DNA of 64,000 bases from DAOPZJ01 sp964587625. Lineage in GTDB: Bacteria; Bacillota; Clostridia; Oscillospirales; JAKOTC01. Positions 1 through 8,391 of this stretch are shown here, piece after piece. How positions within the stretch are numbered: position 1 is the first letter of the stretch; each line of letters opens with the position of its first letter. The stretch covers positions 29,131-93,130 of the forward strand of contig CAZPLU010000006.1 of the NCBI GenBank assembly GCA_964587625.1. The letters are read 5' to 3'. A model generated the notes under the pieces. That model saw only the letters and a list, made by a program, of their open reading frames with translations. It had not been told where the DNA came from and did no database searches. A program made the position numbers and the translations under genes.

Positions 1-1220
1 AGGGTGTCCAGCGAGATCTCCGCGCCCCGCACGGCCTTCATCAGCGCCATCTCGAAGGTCGGCGCAATCGACATGACCTCGCCGGTGGCCTTCATCTGGG
101 TGCCGAGTTTTCTCGACGCGCCGAAAAATTTATCGAACGGCCACTTCGGCAGCTTGACGACGACGTAGTCGATCGTCGGCTCGAAGCAGGCGCAGGTCTT
201 GCCGGTGATGTCGTTTTTGATCTCGTCGAGGGTATAGCCGAGCGCGATCTTGGTCGTGATTTTGGCGATCGGGTAGCCGGTCGCCTTGGAGGCCAGCGCG
301 GAAGAGCGCGACACGCGGGGGTTGACCTCGATGACGGCGTAGTCGAAGCTGTCGGGGTCGAGGGCGAACTGGCAGTTGCAGCCGCCGACGATGCCGAGTG
401 CCGAGATGATGTGCAGCGACGCCGAGCGCAGCATCTGGTATTCCTTGTTGGAAAGCGTCAGCGCCGGGGCGACGACGATGCTGTCGCCGGTGTGAACGCC
501 GACCGGGTCGACGTTCTCCATGCTGCACACCGCGATCACGTTGCCGGCCGCGTCGCGCATGGTCTCGAACTCGATCTCCTTCCAGCCGTAGATATACCGC
601 TCGACCAGAATCTGACCGATCGGCGAGGCGTCGATGCCGGCCGCCGCCGCCGTTTCCAGTTCTTTTGGCGTATCGGCGACGCCGCCGCCGGTCCCGCCGA
701 GGGTATAGGCGGGGCGCACGATGACCGGATAGCCGATCTTTTCCGCGATTTTTAACGCGCCGGGAACCGTGTGCGTGATGTCGGACGGGATCACCGGCTC
801 GCCGATGGCCTCCATGGTCTGTTTAAACAATTCCCGGTCCTCGGCCTTTTTGATGGCCTCGACGTTGGTGCCGATCAGCCGCACGTTGTGCTTTGCCAAA
901 AAGCCGTCGCTCTCCAACTGCATCGAGAGCGTCAGCCCGGTCTGCCCGCCGAGCCCGGCCAGCAGCGCGTCGGGTTTTTCTTTTTCGATGATCCGCTTCA
1001 GCGTCTCGACGGTCAGCGGTTCCAAATAAATTTCGTCGGCCAGCGCGTTGTCGGTCATAATCGTCGCGGGGTTGGAATTGACCAGCACCACGTTGACGCC
1101 CGCGTCCTTCAGCACGCGGCACGCCTGCGCGCCCGCGTAGTCGAATTCGGCCGCCTGCCCGATCACGATCGGGCCGGAGCCGATCATCAAGACCTTTTGA
1201 ATCGTCTTATCCAACGGCAT
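1..1220 (-). CDS. carB: Carbamoyl-phosphate synthase large subunit, 3' part cut by window edge
   Basis: Makes carbamoyl phosphate from bicarbonate, ammonia released by CarA, and two ATP, for arginine and pyrimidine synthesis in the cytosol. Translating the minus strand from the ATG at 1220 gives about 406 residues of the roughly 1070 expected. They begin MPLDKTIQKVLMIGSGPI and include the GQAAEFDYAGAQACR motif, the ATP-grasp segment RPAYTLGGTGGG and VEVNPRVSRSSALASKATG-type residues, all hallmarks of the CarB first half. The reading frame is open to the window edge with no frameshift. It is the last gene of the arg operon visible here, 114 bases after carA, with three hairpins in the spacer. 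Confidence 0.96.
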   Translation of the reverse strand, partial: MPLDKTIQKVLMIGSGPIVIGQAAEFDYAGAQACRVLKDAGVNVVLVNSNPATIMTDNALADEIYLEPLTVETLKRIIEKEKPDALLAGLGGQTGLTLSMQLESDGFLAKHNVRLIGTNVEAIKKAEDRELFKQTMEAIGEPVIPSDITHTVPGALKIAEKIGYPVIVRPAYTLGGTGGGVADTPKELETAAAAGIDASPIGQILVERYIYGWKEIEFETMRDAAGNVIAVCSMENVDPVGVHTGDSIVVAPALTLSNKEYQMLRSASLHIISALGIVGGCNCQFALDPDSFDYAVIEVNPRVSRSSALASKATGYPIAKITTKIALGYTLDEIKNDITGKTCACFEPTIDYVVVKLPKWPFDKFFGASRKLGTQMKATGEVMSIAPTFEMALMKAVRGAEISLDT

Positions 1221-1282
1221 GAAATGAAAATCCTGCCTTTCTTTAAAATGGCTTTCATCAATCAGAGATTCTTCAGACTTCA

Positions 1283-1360
1283 GGGAACAAACTGCGGTTT
1301 GTTCCCCGGAAGAATTGCGCGTGAGAGCAATTCTTCATAAGAACTGCGTCCGCAGTTCTT
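1283..1360. repeat. Three consecutive hairpins between carA and carB
   Basis: Three near-perfect inverted repeats lie side by side: 1283-1306 (10-bp arms, loop TGCG), 1310-1335 (9-bp arms) and 1339-1360 (9-bp arms, loop GTCC). The carA stop codon (1335-1337) falls between the second and third. No T-run follows, so they look like repeat-derived structures or a message-stability element and not a terminator. The third adjoins a fragment of the genome's common repeat ending in CAGAATGACA. Confidence 0.6.
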
Positions 1361-2435
1361 TGCTGCGCTCAGAATGACAATTATTATCCATCAGTTCGCA
1401 GAACCGATCGAACAAAAACGCCGTGTCGTTCGGTCCCGAGGCCGCCTCGGGGTGAAACTGCACCGAAAAAGCCCGCATGTCGGGGTAATCCACGCCCTCG
1501 CAGGTGCCGTCGTTGACGTTCACAAAGCGAACCGCGCCGTTTTTAACCGAATCGGAGACGACCGCGTAGCCGTGATTTTGGCTCGTGATAAAAGTTCTCG
1601 TTCCCAGCAAGTCGCGCACGGGTTGATTACAACCGCGGTGGCCGTATTTGAGTTTTACGGTCTCGCCGCCTTGGCTGAGCGCGAGTAACTGATGGCCGAG
1701 GCAGATGCCGAACATCGGCACTTTTCCGACCAGTTTGCCCAATTCTTGAATGGCCTCCGTGTTTTCGGCGGGGTCTCCGGGGCCGTTTGACAGCATCACG
1801 CCGTCCGGCTTCAACGCCAAGACCTGTTCGGCGGTCATATCGGACGGCACAGCGGTCACCGCGCAGCCGCGCCTGTTCAATTCACGGATGATGTTGTGTT
1901 TCGCGCCGTAATCGATTAAAACCACCTGATACCGGGTCTCACCCCGCGCCGGAAATTCCTCGGTCTTGCCGCAGGTGACGCTTTTCACCGCGTCGATAAT
2001 CCGATAATTTTGAATCCCGCTGAAATCTTTCGGAACCGCATCGCAGAGCATGGCGTTCATCACACCGCGCTCGCGGATCAGCTTGGTGATCTCTCGGGTA
2101 TCCAGACCGCAGATCCCCGGGACGCCGTTCTTTTTTAAAAAGGCGTCCAGATCATACTGGGCGCGAAAATTAGAGGGCGTGTCGCACCACTCATGGACGA
2201 CATAGCCGTTCACGCGGCATTCCCCCTCGAAGTCGGCCTCGATGACGCCGTAGTTGCCGATCAGCGGAAAGGTTTGCAATACAATTTGCCCGTAGTAACT
2301 CGGGTCGGTCAGCGTCTCGATATAGCCGCACATGCCGGTCGTGAAGACCAGCTCTCCGACGCGGTCCGCGTCCGCGCCGAAAGCGGCGCCCTCAAAAACC
2401 GTCCCGTCCTCCAGCGCCAAAAATCTTTTTTTCAT
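1335..2435 (-). CDS. carA: Carbamoyl-phosphate synthase small (glutaminase) subunit
   Basis: Hydrolyses glutamine and channels ammonia to CarB. The 366-residue protein has the CarA N-terminal domain (start KKRFLALEDGTVFEG) and a class I amidotransferase domain with the nucleophile in GICLGHQLLALS and the His-Glu pair in FHPEAAS. Family members normally end soon after the FDRFCELM-type helix. Here about 14 further residues (NCHSERSKELRTQFL) match the peptide typically read from the CHSERSE-type intergenic repeat, so the natural stop seems to have been replaced by repeat sequence. The ATG at 2435 has an AAAGGAAA ribosome site. It lies 18 bases after argF in the operon, which points to arginine-linked carbamoyl phosphate supply. 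Confidence 0.96.
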   Translation of the reverse strand: MKKRFLALEDGTVFEGAAFGADADRVGELVFTTGMCGYIETLTDPSYYGQIVLQTFPLIGNYGVIEADFEGECRVNGYVVHEWCDTPSNFRAQYDLDAFLKKNGVPGICGLDTREITKLIRERGVMNAMLCDAVPKDFSGIQNYRIIDAVKSVTCGKTEEFPARGETRYQVVLIDYGAKHNIIRELNRRGCAVTAVPSDMTAEQVLALKPDGVMLSNGPGDPAENTEAIQELGKLVGKVPMFGICLGHQLLALSQGGETVKLKYGHRGCNQPVRDLLGTRTFITSQNHGYAVVSDSVKNGAVRFVNVNDGTCEGVDYPDMRAFSVQFHPEAASGPNDTAFLFDRFCELMDNNCHSERSKELRTQFL

Positions 2436-2453
2436 ATGGTTTCCTTTTCGTTT

Positions 2454-3440
2454 TTATCCCAGCGTGGCCGCCATCACGGCTTTGATCGTGTGCATGCGGT
2501 TCTCGGCCTCGGCGAACACGACCGACTGTTTCCCCTCGAACACGGCATCGGTGACCTCCATGCAGTCCCGGGAGAATTGCTCGCCCATTTCGCGGCCGAT
2601 CTCGGTTTTCAGGTCGTGGTAGGCCGGCAGGCAGTGCATGAAAATCGCGTTTTCCCCCGCGTTCGCCATCATTTTTTCGTTGACCTGATAGGGCGCGAGA
2701 TCGTTGACGCGCTCCTGCCAGACCGCAATTGGTTCGCCCATCGAGACCCATACATCGGTGTAAATCACGTCCGCGCCTTTTGTCGCCTTGATCGGGTCGG
2801 TCTCGAACGCGATCCTCGCGCCGCTCTCTTTGGCGATTTCTTCGCAGGTTTTGATCAGCGCCGGGTCGGGAAAATATTTTTCGGGCGCGCAGAGGGTGCA
2901 GCATAGCCCCATTTTGGCACAGCCGACCAGCAGCGAGTTGCCCATATTATACCGCGCGTCGCCCAGATAGACAAGGTGAATTCCCCTCAGATGTCCGAAC
3001 TGTTCTTGGATTGTCAAAAAGTCCGCCAGAATCTGCGTCGGGTGGAATTCGTTGGTCAGCCCGTTCCAAACCGGCACGTCGGCGTATTTTGCCAATTCCT
3101 CGACAATCTCCTGCCCGAAGCCCCGGTATTCGATGCCGTCGAACATGCCCGAAAGCACCCGCGCGGTGTCGGCGATGCTCTCCTTTTTGCCAATCTGCGA
3201 ACCCGACGGGTCGAGGTAGGTCGCGCCCATGCCGAGGTCGCGCGCGGCCACCTCAAAGGCGCAGCGCGTGCGGGTGCTGGTCTTTTCAAAGATCAGCGCG
3301 ATCTGCTTTCCCTCGCAGAGCTTGTGAGAAATACCGGCTTTTTTTTGCGCTTTCAGTTGCGCAGCCAATTCAAGCAATCCGCCGATCTCCTCCGCCGAGA
3401 AGTCCAGCAGCTTTAAAAAATCCCTGCCTTTTAAATTCAT
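2454..3440 (-). CDS. argF: Ornithine carbamoyltransferase
   Basis: Transfers the carbamoyl group from carbamoyl phosphate to ornithine to give citrulline. The 328-residue length is normal for the family. Visible motifs are the carbamoyl-phosphate loop STRTRCAFE, the segment DPSGSQIGKKESIADT, the HPTQ motif in FHPTQILADF, and the ornithine/catalytic HCLPAYH near the C terminus. The ATG at 3440 has AAGGAG eight bases upstream. Its place between argD and carA, beside its substrate supplier, supports a biosynthetic role over the arginine-deiminase catabolic version. Confidence 0.96.
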   Translation of the reverse strand: MNLKGRDFLKLLDFSAEEIGGLLELAAQLKAQKKAGISHKLCEGKQIALIFEKTSTRTRCAFEVAARDLGMGATYLDPSGSQIGKKESIADTARVLSGMFDGIEYRGFGQEIVEELAKYADVPVWNGLTNEFHPTQILADFLTIQEQFGHLRGIHLVYLGDARYNMGNSLLVGCAKMGLCCTLCAPEKYFPDPALIKTCEEIAKESGARIAFETDPIKATKGADVIYTDVWVSMGEPIAVWQERVNDLAPYQVNEKMMANAGENAIFMHCLPAYHDLKTEIGREMGEQFSRDCMEVTDAVFEGKQSVVFAEAENRMHTIKAVMAATLG

Positions 3441-3463
3441 ATCGCATTCTCCTTTTTATGATT

Positions 3464-3720
3464 GTCATTCCGAGCGCAAGCCGAGGAATCTCGGTACCAT
3501 AAAGTTTTCGGGTGTTTTTCCATCGGCTTCTATGTGCCGAGATCCTTCGACTTTGCGCCGCAAACGGCGCTCCGCTCAGGATGACAAGGTTCTGTCATTC
3601 CGAGCGCAAGCCGAGGAATCTCGGTACCATGAGGTTTTCGGGGATCGTCTCCATCGACTTCTATGTGCCGAGATCCTTCGACCAGAGCGTCACGAAGGGA
3701 CGCTTTTCGCTCAGGATGAC
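3464..3720. repeat. Tandem pair of ~130-bp CHSERSE-type repeats
   Basis: Two copies of one unit start at 3464 and 3594 (period 130). Each begins GTCATTCCGAGCGCAAGCC and ends with CTCAGGATGACA. The outer ends are inverted relative to each other (TGTCATTCC and AGGATGACA-like ends), giving each unit a MITE-like shape. The copies differ by substitutions and by the inserted stretch before AGGATGAC. They fill the argD-argF spacer inside the operon. The same family occurs around 1360, 38190, 38300 and 42010-42150. Confidence 0.8.
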
Positions 3721-3727
3721 AAAACGC

Positions 3728-4894
3728 CTACCCCGCGCAGACCTCCTTGATCATTGTAACCGCTTTTTCTAACATTGTCATCGGGATATTCAACGCCGGC
3801 AACAGGCGCACCTTCTTTTTGGCCGTCAGCGGCAGCACCCCGCGCGCAATGCACTCGTTGACCACGGTTTTTGCGTCCTTTTCGGTGACCAGTCCCAAAA
3901 TCAAGCCCATGCCGTCCACGCGGTCGATCCCCTTTGCGTCGGAGAACGCTTTTTTGATATAATCGCCTTTTTCACGCACCTCGGCCAGCAGCGCTTCGTC
4001 GATCCGGTTTAAAATATTGAGCGCGCCCGCGCAGCAGACCGGGTTTCCCCCGAAGGTCGAACCGTGGCTGCCGGGTGTGAAAACATCCTGCACTTTTTCG
4101 CCCAAAATCGCCGCCCCGATCGGCAGCCCGCCGCCGAGGCCTTTCGCGGTCGTGACGATGTCCGGTAAAATGCCGTAATTCATATACCCGAACAACTGCC
4201 CCGTACGGCCGTTGCCGGTCTGCACCTCGTCAACGATCAATAAAATATCGTTTTTTTGCGCGAGTTCCGCCACGCCCCTGACATATTCCGGCGCAAGAAC
4301 AACCACGCCGCCCTCGCCCTGGATGACCTCGAGCATGATCGCCGCGACCTTGTTTTCGGCGATCTTTTGCTCCATATCGGCCAAATCGTCCGGTTCCGCA
4401 TGGATAAATCCCGGGGTCAGCGGCTGATAAAGCCCATGAAAGGCGTCCTGTCCGGTCGCGGCCAGCGTGGTCAGCGTCCGCCCGTGGAAGCTGTTTTTGA
4501 GCGTGACGATCGTATAACAATCCGCGCCCTTTTTTTCGGCGGCGTATTTGCGCACGGCTTTGATGGCGCACTCGTTGGCCTCCGCGCCCGAATTGCCGAA
4601 AAACGCCTTCCGCATCCCGGTGCGTTCGCAGAGGGCCTTCGCCAATTCCACATACGGCGCGGCGTAATACAGGTTAGAGGTGTGCTGGAACGCGTTGAGC
4701 TGCGCGGTCACGGCCTTAATCCAAGCGTCGTCGGAAAACCCGAACGAGTTGACCGCGATCCCGCCGCCCATGTCGATATATTCCCTGCCGTTTTGGTCCC
4801 AAACTAGCGACCCCTTGCCCTTCACGATCTGAATGGGATACCGGTCGTAGGTATCTGCCAAATATTGATGATCCAATGTAAAAATGTCACTCAT
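3728..4894 (-). CDS. argD: Acetylornithine aminotransferase
   Basis: A PLP-dependent class III aminotransferase that converts N-acetylglutamate semialdehyde to N-acetylornithine. The 388 residues are a usual length. Visible motifs are NSGAEANECAIK, the pocket around SFHGRT, the aspartate of LLIVDEVQTGNGRTG that contacts the PLP ring, and the Schiff-base lysine in TTAKGLGGGLPIGA. The ATG at 4894 follows GAGAGGAAAA. It sits between argB and argF, separated from each by repeat elements. Confidence 0.95.
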   Translation of the reverse strand: MSDIFTLDHQYLADTYDRYPIQIVKGKGSLVWDQNGREYIDMGGGIAVNSFGFSDDAWIKAVTAQLNAFQHTSNLYYAAPYVELAKALCERTGMRKAFFGNSGAEANECAIKAVRKYAAEKKGADCYTIVTLKNSFHGRTLTTLAATGQDAFHGLYQPLTPGFIHAEPDDLADMEQKIAENKVAAIMLEVIQGEGGVVVLAPEYVRGVAELAQKNDILLIVDEVQTGNGRTGQLFGYMNYGILPDIVTTAKGLGGGLPIGAAILGEKVQDVFTPGSHGSTFGGNPVCCAGALNILNRIDEALLAEVREKGDYIKKAFSDAKGIDRVDGMGLILGLVTEKDAKTVVNECIARGVLPLTAKKKVRLLPALNIPMTMLEKAVTMIKEVCAG

Positions 4895-4910
4895 AAAAAA
4901 TTTTCCTCTC

Positions 4911-5057
4911 TTGCCTCCCTTGTCAAAGGGAGGTGTCAGCGCTCTGCAGAGCGCTGACGGAGGGATTCAAAATCAAAAGAACCCCCTGTATTCCGCGAAT
5001 GAATCCCCCCTGCGCGGATTTTATCCGCGCTTTCCCCCCTTTAACAAGGGGGGTATA
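4911..5057. repeat. Palindromic repeat with TTGTCAAAGGGAGG-type ends
   Basis: The argB-argD spacer holds a composite repeat. It opens with CTCCCTTGTCAAAGGGAGG, contains the inverted pair GCGCTCTGCAGAGCGC, and closes with TTAACAAGGGGGGTA. The ends are complementary in type, as in small non-autonomous mobile elements. Related copies occur at 10705-10812 and in reduced form at 55083-55107. Confidence 0.7.
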
Positions 5058-5059
5058 CG

Positions 5060-5923
5060 TTAAAACTTCACCTTGAACATCGTCCCGATGCCCTCGTCGG
5101 TGAGCGTCTCGATCAAAATCGCGTGCGGAATCCGCCCGTCGATGATGAAAACCTTTTTCACGCCCCACCGGATCGCGTCGACGCAGCACTCGACTTTCGG
5201 AATCATACCGCCGTTAATGGTGCCGTCTGCGACCAATTTTTCGGCATCGTCGAGCGTGATTTTGCGGATCAGCGTCGACGGGTCGTCTTTATTTTTCAAG
5301 ATGCCGCTGGTGTCGGTCATCGAGATCAGCGCCTCGGCCTCGAGCGCGCCGGCGATTTTGGCGGCGGCGGTATCGGCGTTGATGTTGTAGACATTGCCGA
5401 TTTTGTCACACCCGATGGTTGAAATCACCGGGATATACCCCTTTTCAAGCACGTCGAGAATCGGCTTGACATTGATGCTCGTGATCGTACCGACGAATCC
5501 GAGCCGCTCATCCTTCATCTCCGCCTCGATCATATGCCCGTCCATACCCGAGAGCCCGATCGCCTTGCCGTTTTTATTTTCGATCAGGTTGACGAGGTTT
5601 TTGTTGATTTTCCCCGCGAGTACCATCTGAACCACCTCGACGGTCTCTTTGTCGGTGACGCGCAGCCCGTCGACAAATTCGCTTTTTTTGCCCATTTTCG
5701 CAAGCAGCTCCGTGATCTCGGGGCCGCCGCCGTGCACCAGCACGACCTTGACGCCGATCAGCGACAGCAGCACGATGTCGCGCATCACCGAGTCCTTGAG
5801 TTCCTCGTTGACCATCGCGTTTCCGCCGTATTTGACCACGATGATCTTGTTGTTGTAATCCTGAATATACGGCAGCGCGTGTACCAAAATGCTGGCCCTC
5901 TCCGCGTTTGAAATATCCATCAT
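5060..5923 (-). CDS. argB: N-acetylglutamate kinase
   Basis: Phosphorylates N-acetylglutamate with ATP, the second step of arginine synthesis. It shows the amino-acid-kinase signatures KYGGNAM near residue 30, VHGGGPEI near 65, and the C-terminal GGMIPKVE and GTMF segments. I chose the ATG at 5923 (MMDISNAERASIL), giving 287 residues. The open frame extends to a GTG at 5938, but the purine-rich GAGAGGTGAGAG site lies across that codon and so favours the ATG. An alternative ATG is at 5920. The gene begins 18 bases after argJ. Confidence 0.94.
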   Translation of the reverse strand: MMDISNAERASILVHALPYIQDYNNKIIVVKYGGNAMVNEELKDSVMRDIVLLSLIGVKVVLVHGGGPEITELLAKMGKKSEFVDGLRVTDKETVEVVQMVLAGKINKNLVNLIENKNGKAIGLSGMDGHMIEAEMKDERLGFVGTITSINVKPILDVLEKGYIPVISTIGCDKIGNVYNINADTAAAKIAGALEAEALISMTDTSGILKNKDDPSTLIRKITLDDAEKLVADGTINGGMIPKVECCVDAIRWGVKKVFIIDGRIPHAILIETLTDEGIGTMFKVKF

Positions 5924-5941
5924 ATCCACTTCTCTCACCTC

Positions 5942-7162
5942 TCAAGTCCGGTAGTCGCCGTTGATTTTGACGTAATCGTAGGTCAGGTCGCAGCCCCACG
6001 CGGTCGCCGCGCCCTGCCCGTCGTGCAGATCGACTTCGATGGTAATTTCGTTTTCAAGCAAAATCTTTTTCGCCTCGTCCTCCGAAAACGCCGCGCCCGC
6101 GCCGTTCCGGCAGACCGTGACTTTTCCGGCTTTTGAGCAAAACGCCGCCTCGACTTTGCTCACGTCGAGGTCGGCCTTGCTGTACCCGAGCGCGCAAAGC
6201 ACTCGGCCCCAGTTGGCGTCGGCTCCGAACATCGCCGCTTTGGTAAGCGACGAGCAGATCACCGCTTTGGCCGCGAGTTTCGCGTTTTTTTCATCTTTTG
6301 CGCCCTTGACCGAACACTCGAGCAGTTTTGTCGCGCCCTCGCCGTCGCCCGCGATTTTTTTGCACAGATACACCGTCACGGTGTTCAGCGCTTTCATAAA
6401 AATCTCAAAATCCGCGCCCGCCTCGGCGATTTCGGAGTTTCCCGCCATGCCGTTGGCCAAAACCGTGACCATGTCGTTGGTCGAGGTGTCGCCGTCGACG
6501 CTGACCATGTTGAACGTGCTCTGAATATCGGTCGAAAGCGCCTTTTGCAGCATCGCGCTTGAAATCGCGCAGTCGGTCGTAATAAATACGAGCATCGTCG
6601 CCATGTCGGGATGGATCATGCCCGAGCCCTTTGCGATGCCGCCGATTTTGCACTCCTTGCCGCCGACCGTGAAACTGACCGCGATCTGTTTCAACTTGGT
6701 GTCGGTGGTCATAATGCCCTCGGCGGCCTGCTCGCTGTTGTCGCCGAGCGATTGCACCAACGCCGGGATGCCGTTTTTGATCGGCTCGATCGGCAGCGGC
6801 TGCCCGATGACGCCGGTCGAAGCCACCACCACATCCGACGGGTTGATTTTCAACGCATCCGCGAGCAAATCGCTCATTTTTTCGGCAATCTCAATACCGT
6901 CGGCATTACAGGTGTTGGCGTTGCCGCTGTTACAGATAATCGCCTGCGCTTTCCCGTCCGAAAGGTGGTTTTTGGTCACGATCAGCGGCGCGCCCTTGAC
7001 CAGATTTGTGGTATAAACCGAGGCCGCGCTCGCTTGGACCTCGCTGTAAATCAGCGCCAAATCCCGCTTGCTCTTGTTTTTCCGAATCCCGCAATGTACG
7101 CCGCCCGCGGTAAAGCCCTTCGCGGCACAGACCCCGCCGTCGACGATCTTTATTTCATTCAT
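5942..7162 (-). CDS. argJ: Bifunctional ornithine acetyltransferase / N-acetylglutamate synthase
   Basis: Recycles the acetyl group from N-acetylornithine to glutamate, the cyclic arginine route. In many Firmicutes it also makes acetylglutamate from acetyl-CoA. The 406-residue precursor contains the GSGMIHPDMATML segment near residue 180, where ArgJ proteins self-cleave before the conserved threonine. It ends with the usual DLTYDYVKINGDYRT. The ATG overlaps the argC stop as ATGA, with GGAAGGG upstream, so translation is probably coupled. No separate argA is seen, so ArgJ may supply both activities; that is inference. Confidence 0.96.
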   Translation of the reverse strand: MNEIKIVDGGVCAAKGFTAGGVHCGIRKNKSKRDLALIYSEVQASAASVYTTNLVKGAPLIVTKNHLSDGKAQAIICNSGNANTCNADGIEIAEKMSDLLADALKINPSDVVVASTGVIGQPLPIEPIKNGIPALVQSLGDNSEQAAEGIMTTDTKLKQIAVSFTVGGKECKIGGIAKGSGMIHPDMATMLVFITTDCAISSAMLQKALSTDIQSTFNMVSVDGDTSTNDMVTVLANGMAGNSEIAEAGADFEIFMKALNTVTVYLCKKIAGDGEGATKLLECSVKGAKDEKNAKLAAKAVICSSLTKAAMFGADANWGRVLCALGYSKADLDVSKVEAAFCSKAGKVTVCRNGAGAAFSEDEAKKILLENEITIEVDLHDGQGAATAWGCDLTYDYVKINGDYRT

Positions 7163-8097
7163 AACTCTAACCCTTCCGTCTCATCAATTCCGAGTAGAAT
7201 ATTCAAACATTGAATCGCCGCGCCCGATGCGCCTTTGCCGAGATTGTCATAGCGCGCGGCCAAAAAAATCCGCTCGCCGTTCCCGAACGCCGAAATTTCC
7301 ATGCCGTCCTTGTCCGAGAGCCCCGCCGCCGATAAAAATCCGTCCTCATTGTTTTCCGTGTATCGCACCACCGGCCCGGAATAGGTTTCGGCAAACAACG
7401 TCTTGACCGTCCCGGCCGTCGCGCCTTTTTGCAAATCGGCGGCGAACAACGGCACCGTGACCAGCATCCCGCTGTAAAAATCGGAGACGATCGGGCAAAA
7501 CACCGGGGCATTTGAAAGTCCCGCAACGGTTGTCATCTCCGGCAAATGCTTGTGGTTTTGCGATAACCCGTATGCGCGCGGCGCGCGCAACAGAGCATCG
7601 TTTTCGGTTTGGCTTTCGTACTGCGCGATCATCTTTTTGCCACCGCCGCTGTATCCGGTCAGCGAATGGCAGTAAAGCCGCGCGTCCTTTGATAAAATCC
7701 CCGCATCGACCAGCGGCTTGGCCAGCGCCAAAAACCCGCTCGCGTGGCAGCCCGGGACCGCAACCCGCTTGGCCGTTTTCAATTCGTTTTTCAACGCTTC
7801 CGACAGCTCGGGGAACCCGTAGGTCCACCCGGCTGCGGTGCGGTGCGCGGTCGAGGTATCGAGAATAACCGTGTCGGGGTTTTCGATCATACCGACCGCT
7901 TCAATCGCCGCGTCGTCGGGCAGGCATAAAAAGGCCGCGTCGGCGTTGTTTAAGGCCTTTTTCCGGCTCGCCGCGTCCTTACGCTCGGTCTCCGACAATA
8001 TAATCAACTCGAAATCGGCTCTCTGCGAAAGCCGCTCCATAATTTTCAGCCCGGTCGTCCCGGCGCTCCCGTCGATAAAAATTTTCGTGCTTTTCAT
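7159..8097 (-). CDS. argC: N-acetyl-gamma-glutamyl-phosphate reductase, type 2
   Basis: Reduces acetylglutamyl phosphate to the semialdehyde using NADPH. At 312 residues it belongs to the shorter type 2 family: the glycine-rich N terminus reads FIDGSAGTTGLKI, and the catalytic cysteine is in VPGCHASGFLAL. The type 1 family has an NPGCYPT-like motif instead. It is the first gene of the arg operon, about 50 bases behind the promoter, and overlaps argJ by four bases. Its ribosome site (GGCGAGG) is modest. Confidence 0.93.
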   Translation of the reverse strand: MKSTKIFIDGSAGTTGLKIMERLSQRADFELIILSETERKDAASRKKALNNADAAFLCLPDDAAIEAVGMIENPDTVILDTSTAHRTAAGWTYGFPELSEALKNELKTAKRVAVPGCHASGFLALAKPLVDAGILSKDARLYCHSLTGYSGGGKKMIAQYESQTENDALLRAPRAYGLSQNHKHLPEMTTVAGLSNAPVFCPIVSDFYSGMLVTVPLFAADLQKGATAGTVKTLFAETYSGPVVRYTENNEDGFLSAAGLSDKDGMEISAFGNGERIFLAARYDNLGKGASGAAIQCLNILLGIDETEGLEL

Positions 8098-8145
8098 TGT
8101 TGCGCCTCGCCGTCTGTCGTCAGCCGGTTTTTGATAACCGGTTAT

Positions 8146-8181
8146 ATTGTATAATTATACACCCATATATGTATATGTCAA
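8146..8181 (-). promoter_or_regulatory. arg operon promoter with overlapping ARG-box-like operator
   Basis: On the minus strand, TTGACA (8181-8176), 16 bases, and TATAAT (8159-8154) form a consensus sigma-A promoter about 55 bases before argC. The perfect 14-bp palindrome TGTATAATTATACA (8148-8161) covers the -10 box. With two flanking bases each side (8146-8163) it matches 17 of 18 positions of the known ARG-box consensus WNTGWATWWWWATWCANW. This suggests direct repression by an ArgR/AhrC protein encoded elsewhere. A second perfect palindrome, ATAACCGGTTAT (8134-8145), lies in the leader. Confidence 0.8.
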
Positions 8182-8237
8182 GTGTTTATGCAATATTATT
8201 TTAAATACTTGTATAATTTATAATTTACACAAAAAGT

Positions 8238-8356
8238 ACGGGCGGATATGATCCGCCCGTTAAAATTGCAAAACATCTTGTAAAGGACAAAATGATATAT
8301 CAAACATTCCCAATCCGAAAAACAGGTCGTTAGCGGACGGATCATATCCGCCCCTG
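8238..8356. repeat. Pair of GGCGGATATGATCCGCC-type palindromes downstream of malQ
   Basis: A hairpin with 10-bp arms and a three-base loop (8238-8260) and a related GGACGGATCATATCCGCCCC segment (about 8334-8353) flank an AT-rich stretch. They lie past the malQ stop, so they may stop malQ transcription, but the same kind of element recurs elsewhere as a repeat. The rest of 8162-8391 holds only the AT-rich arg promoter upstream region. Confidence 0.5.
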
Positions 8357-8391
8357 CATTTCGAAATTTTCACCTTTCATATTGCATTTCT

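Noticed and set aside
3512..3772. Plus-strand frames within the repeats between argD and argF, encoding CHSERSE-like peptides
   Set aside because: These are translations of non-coding repeats, with no ribosome sites and variable frames.
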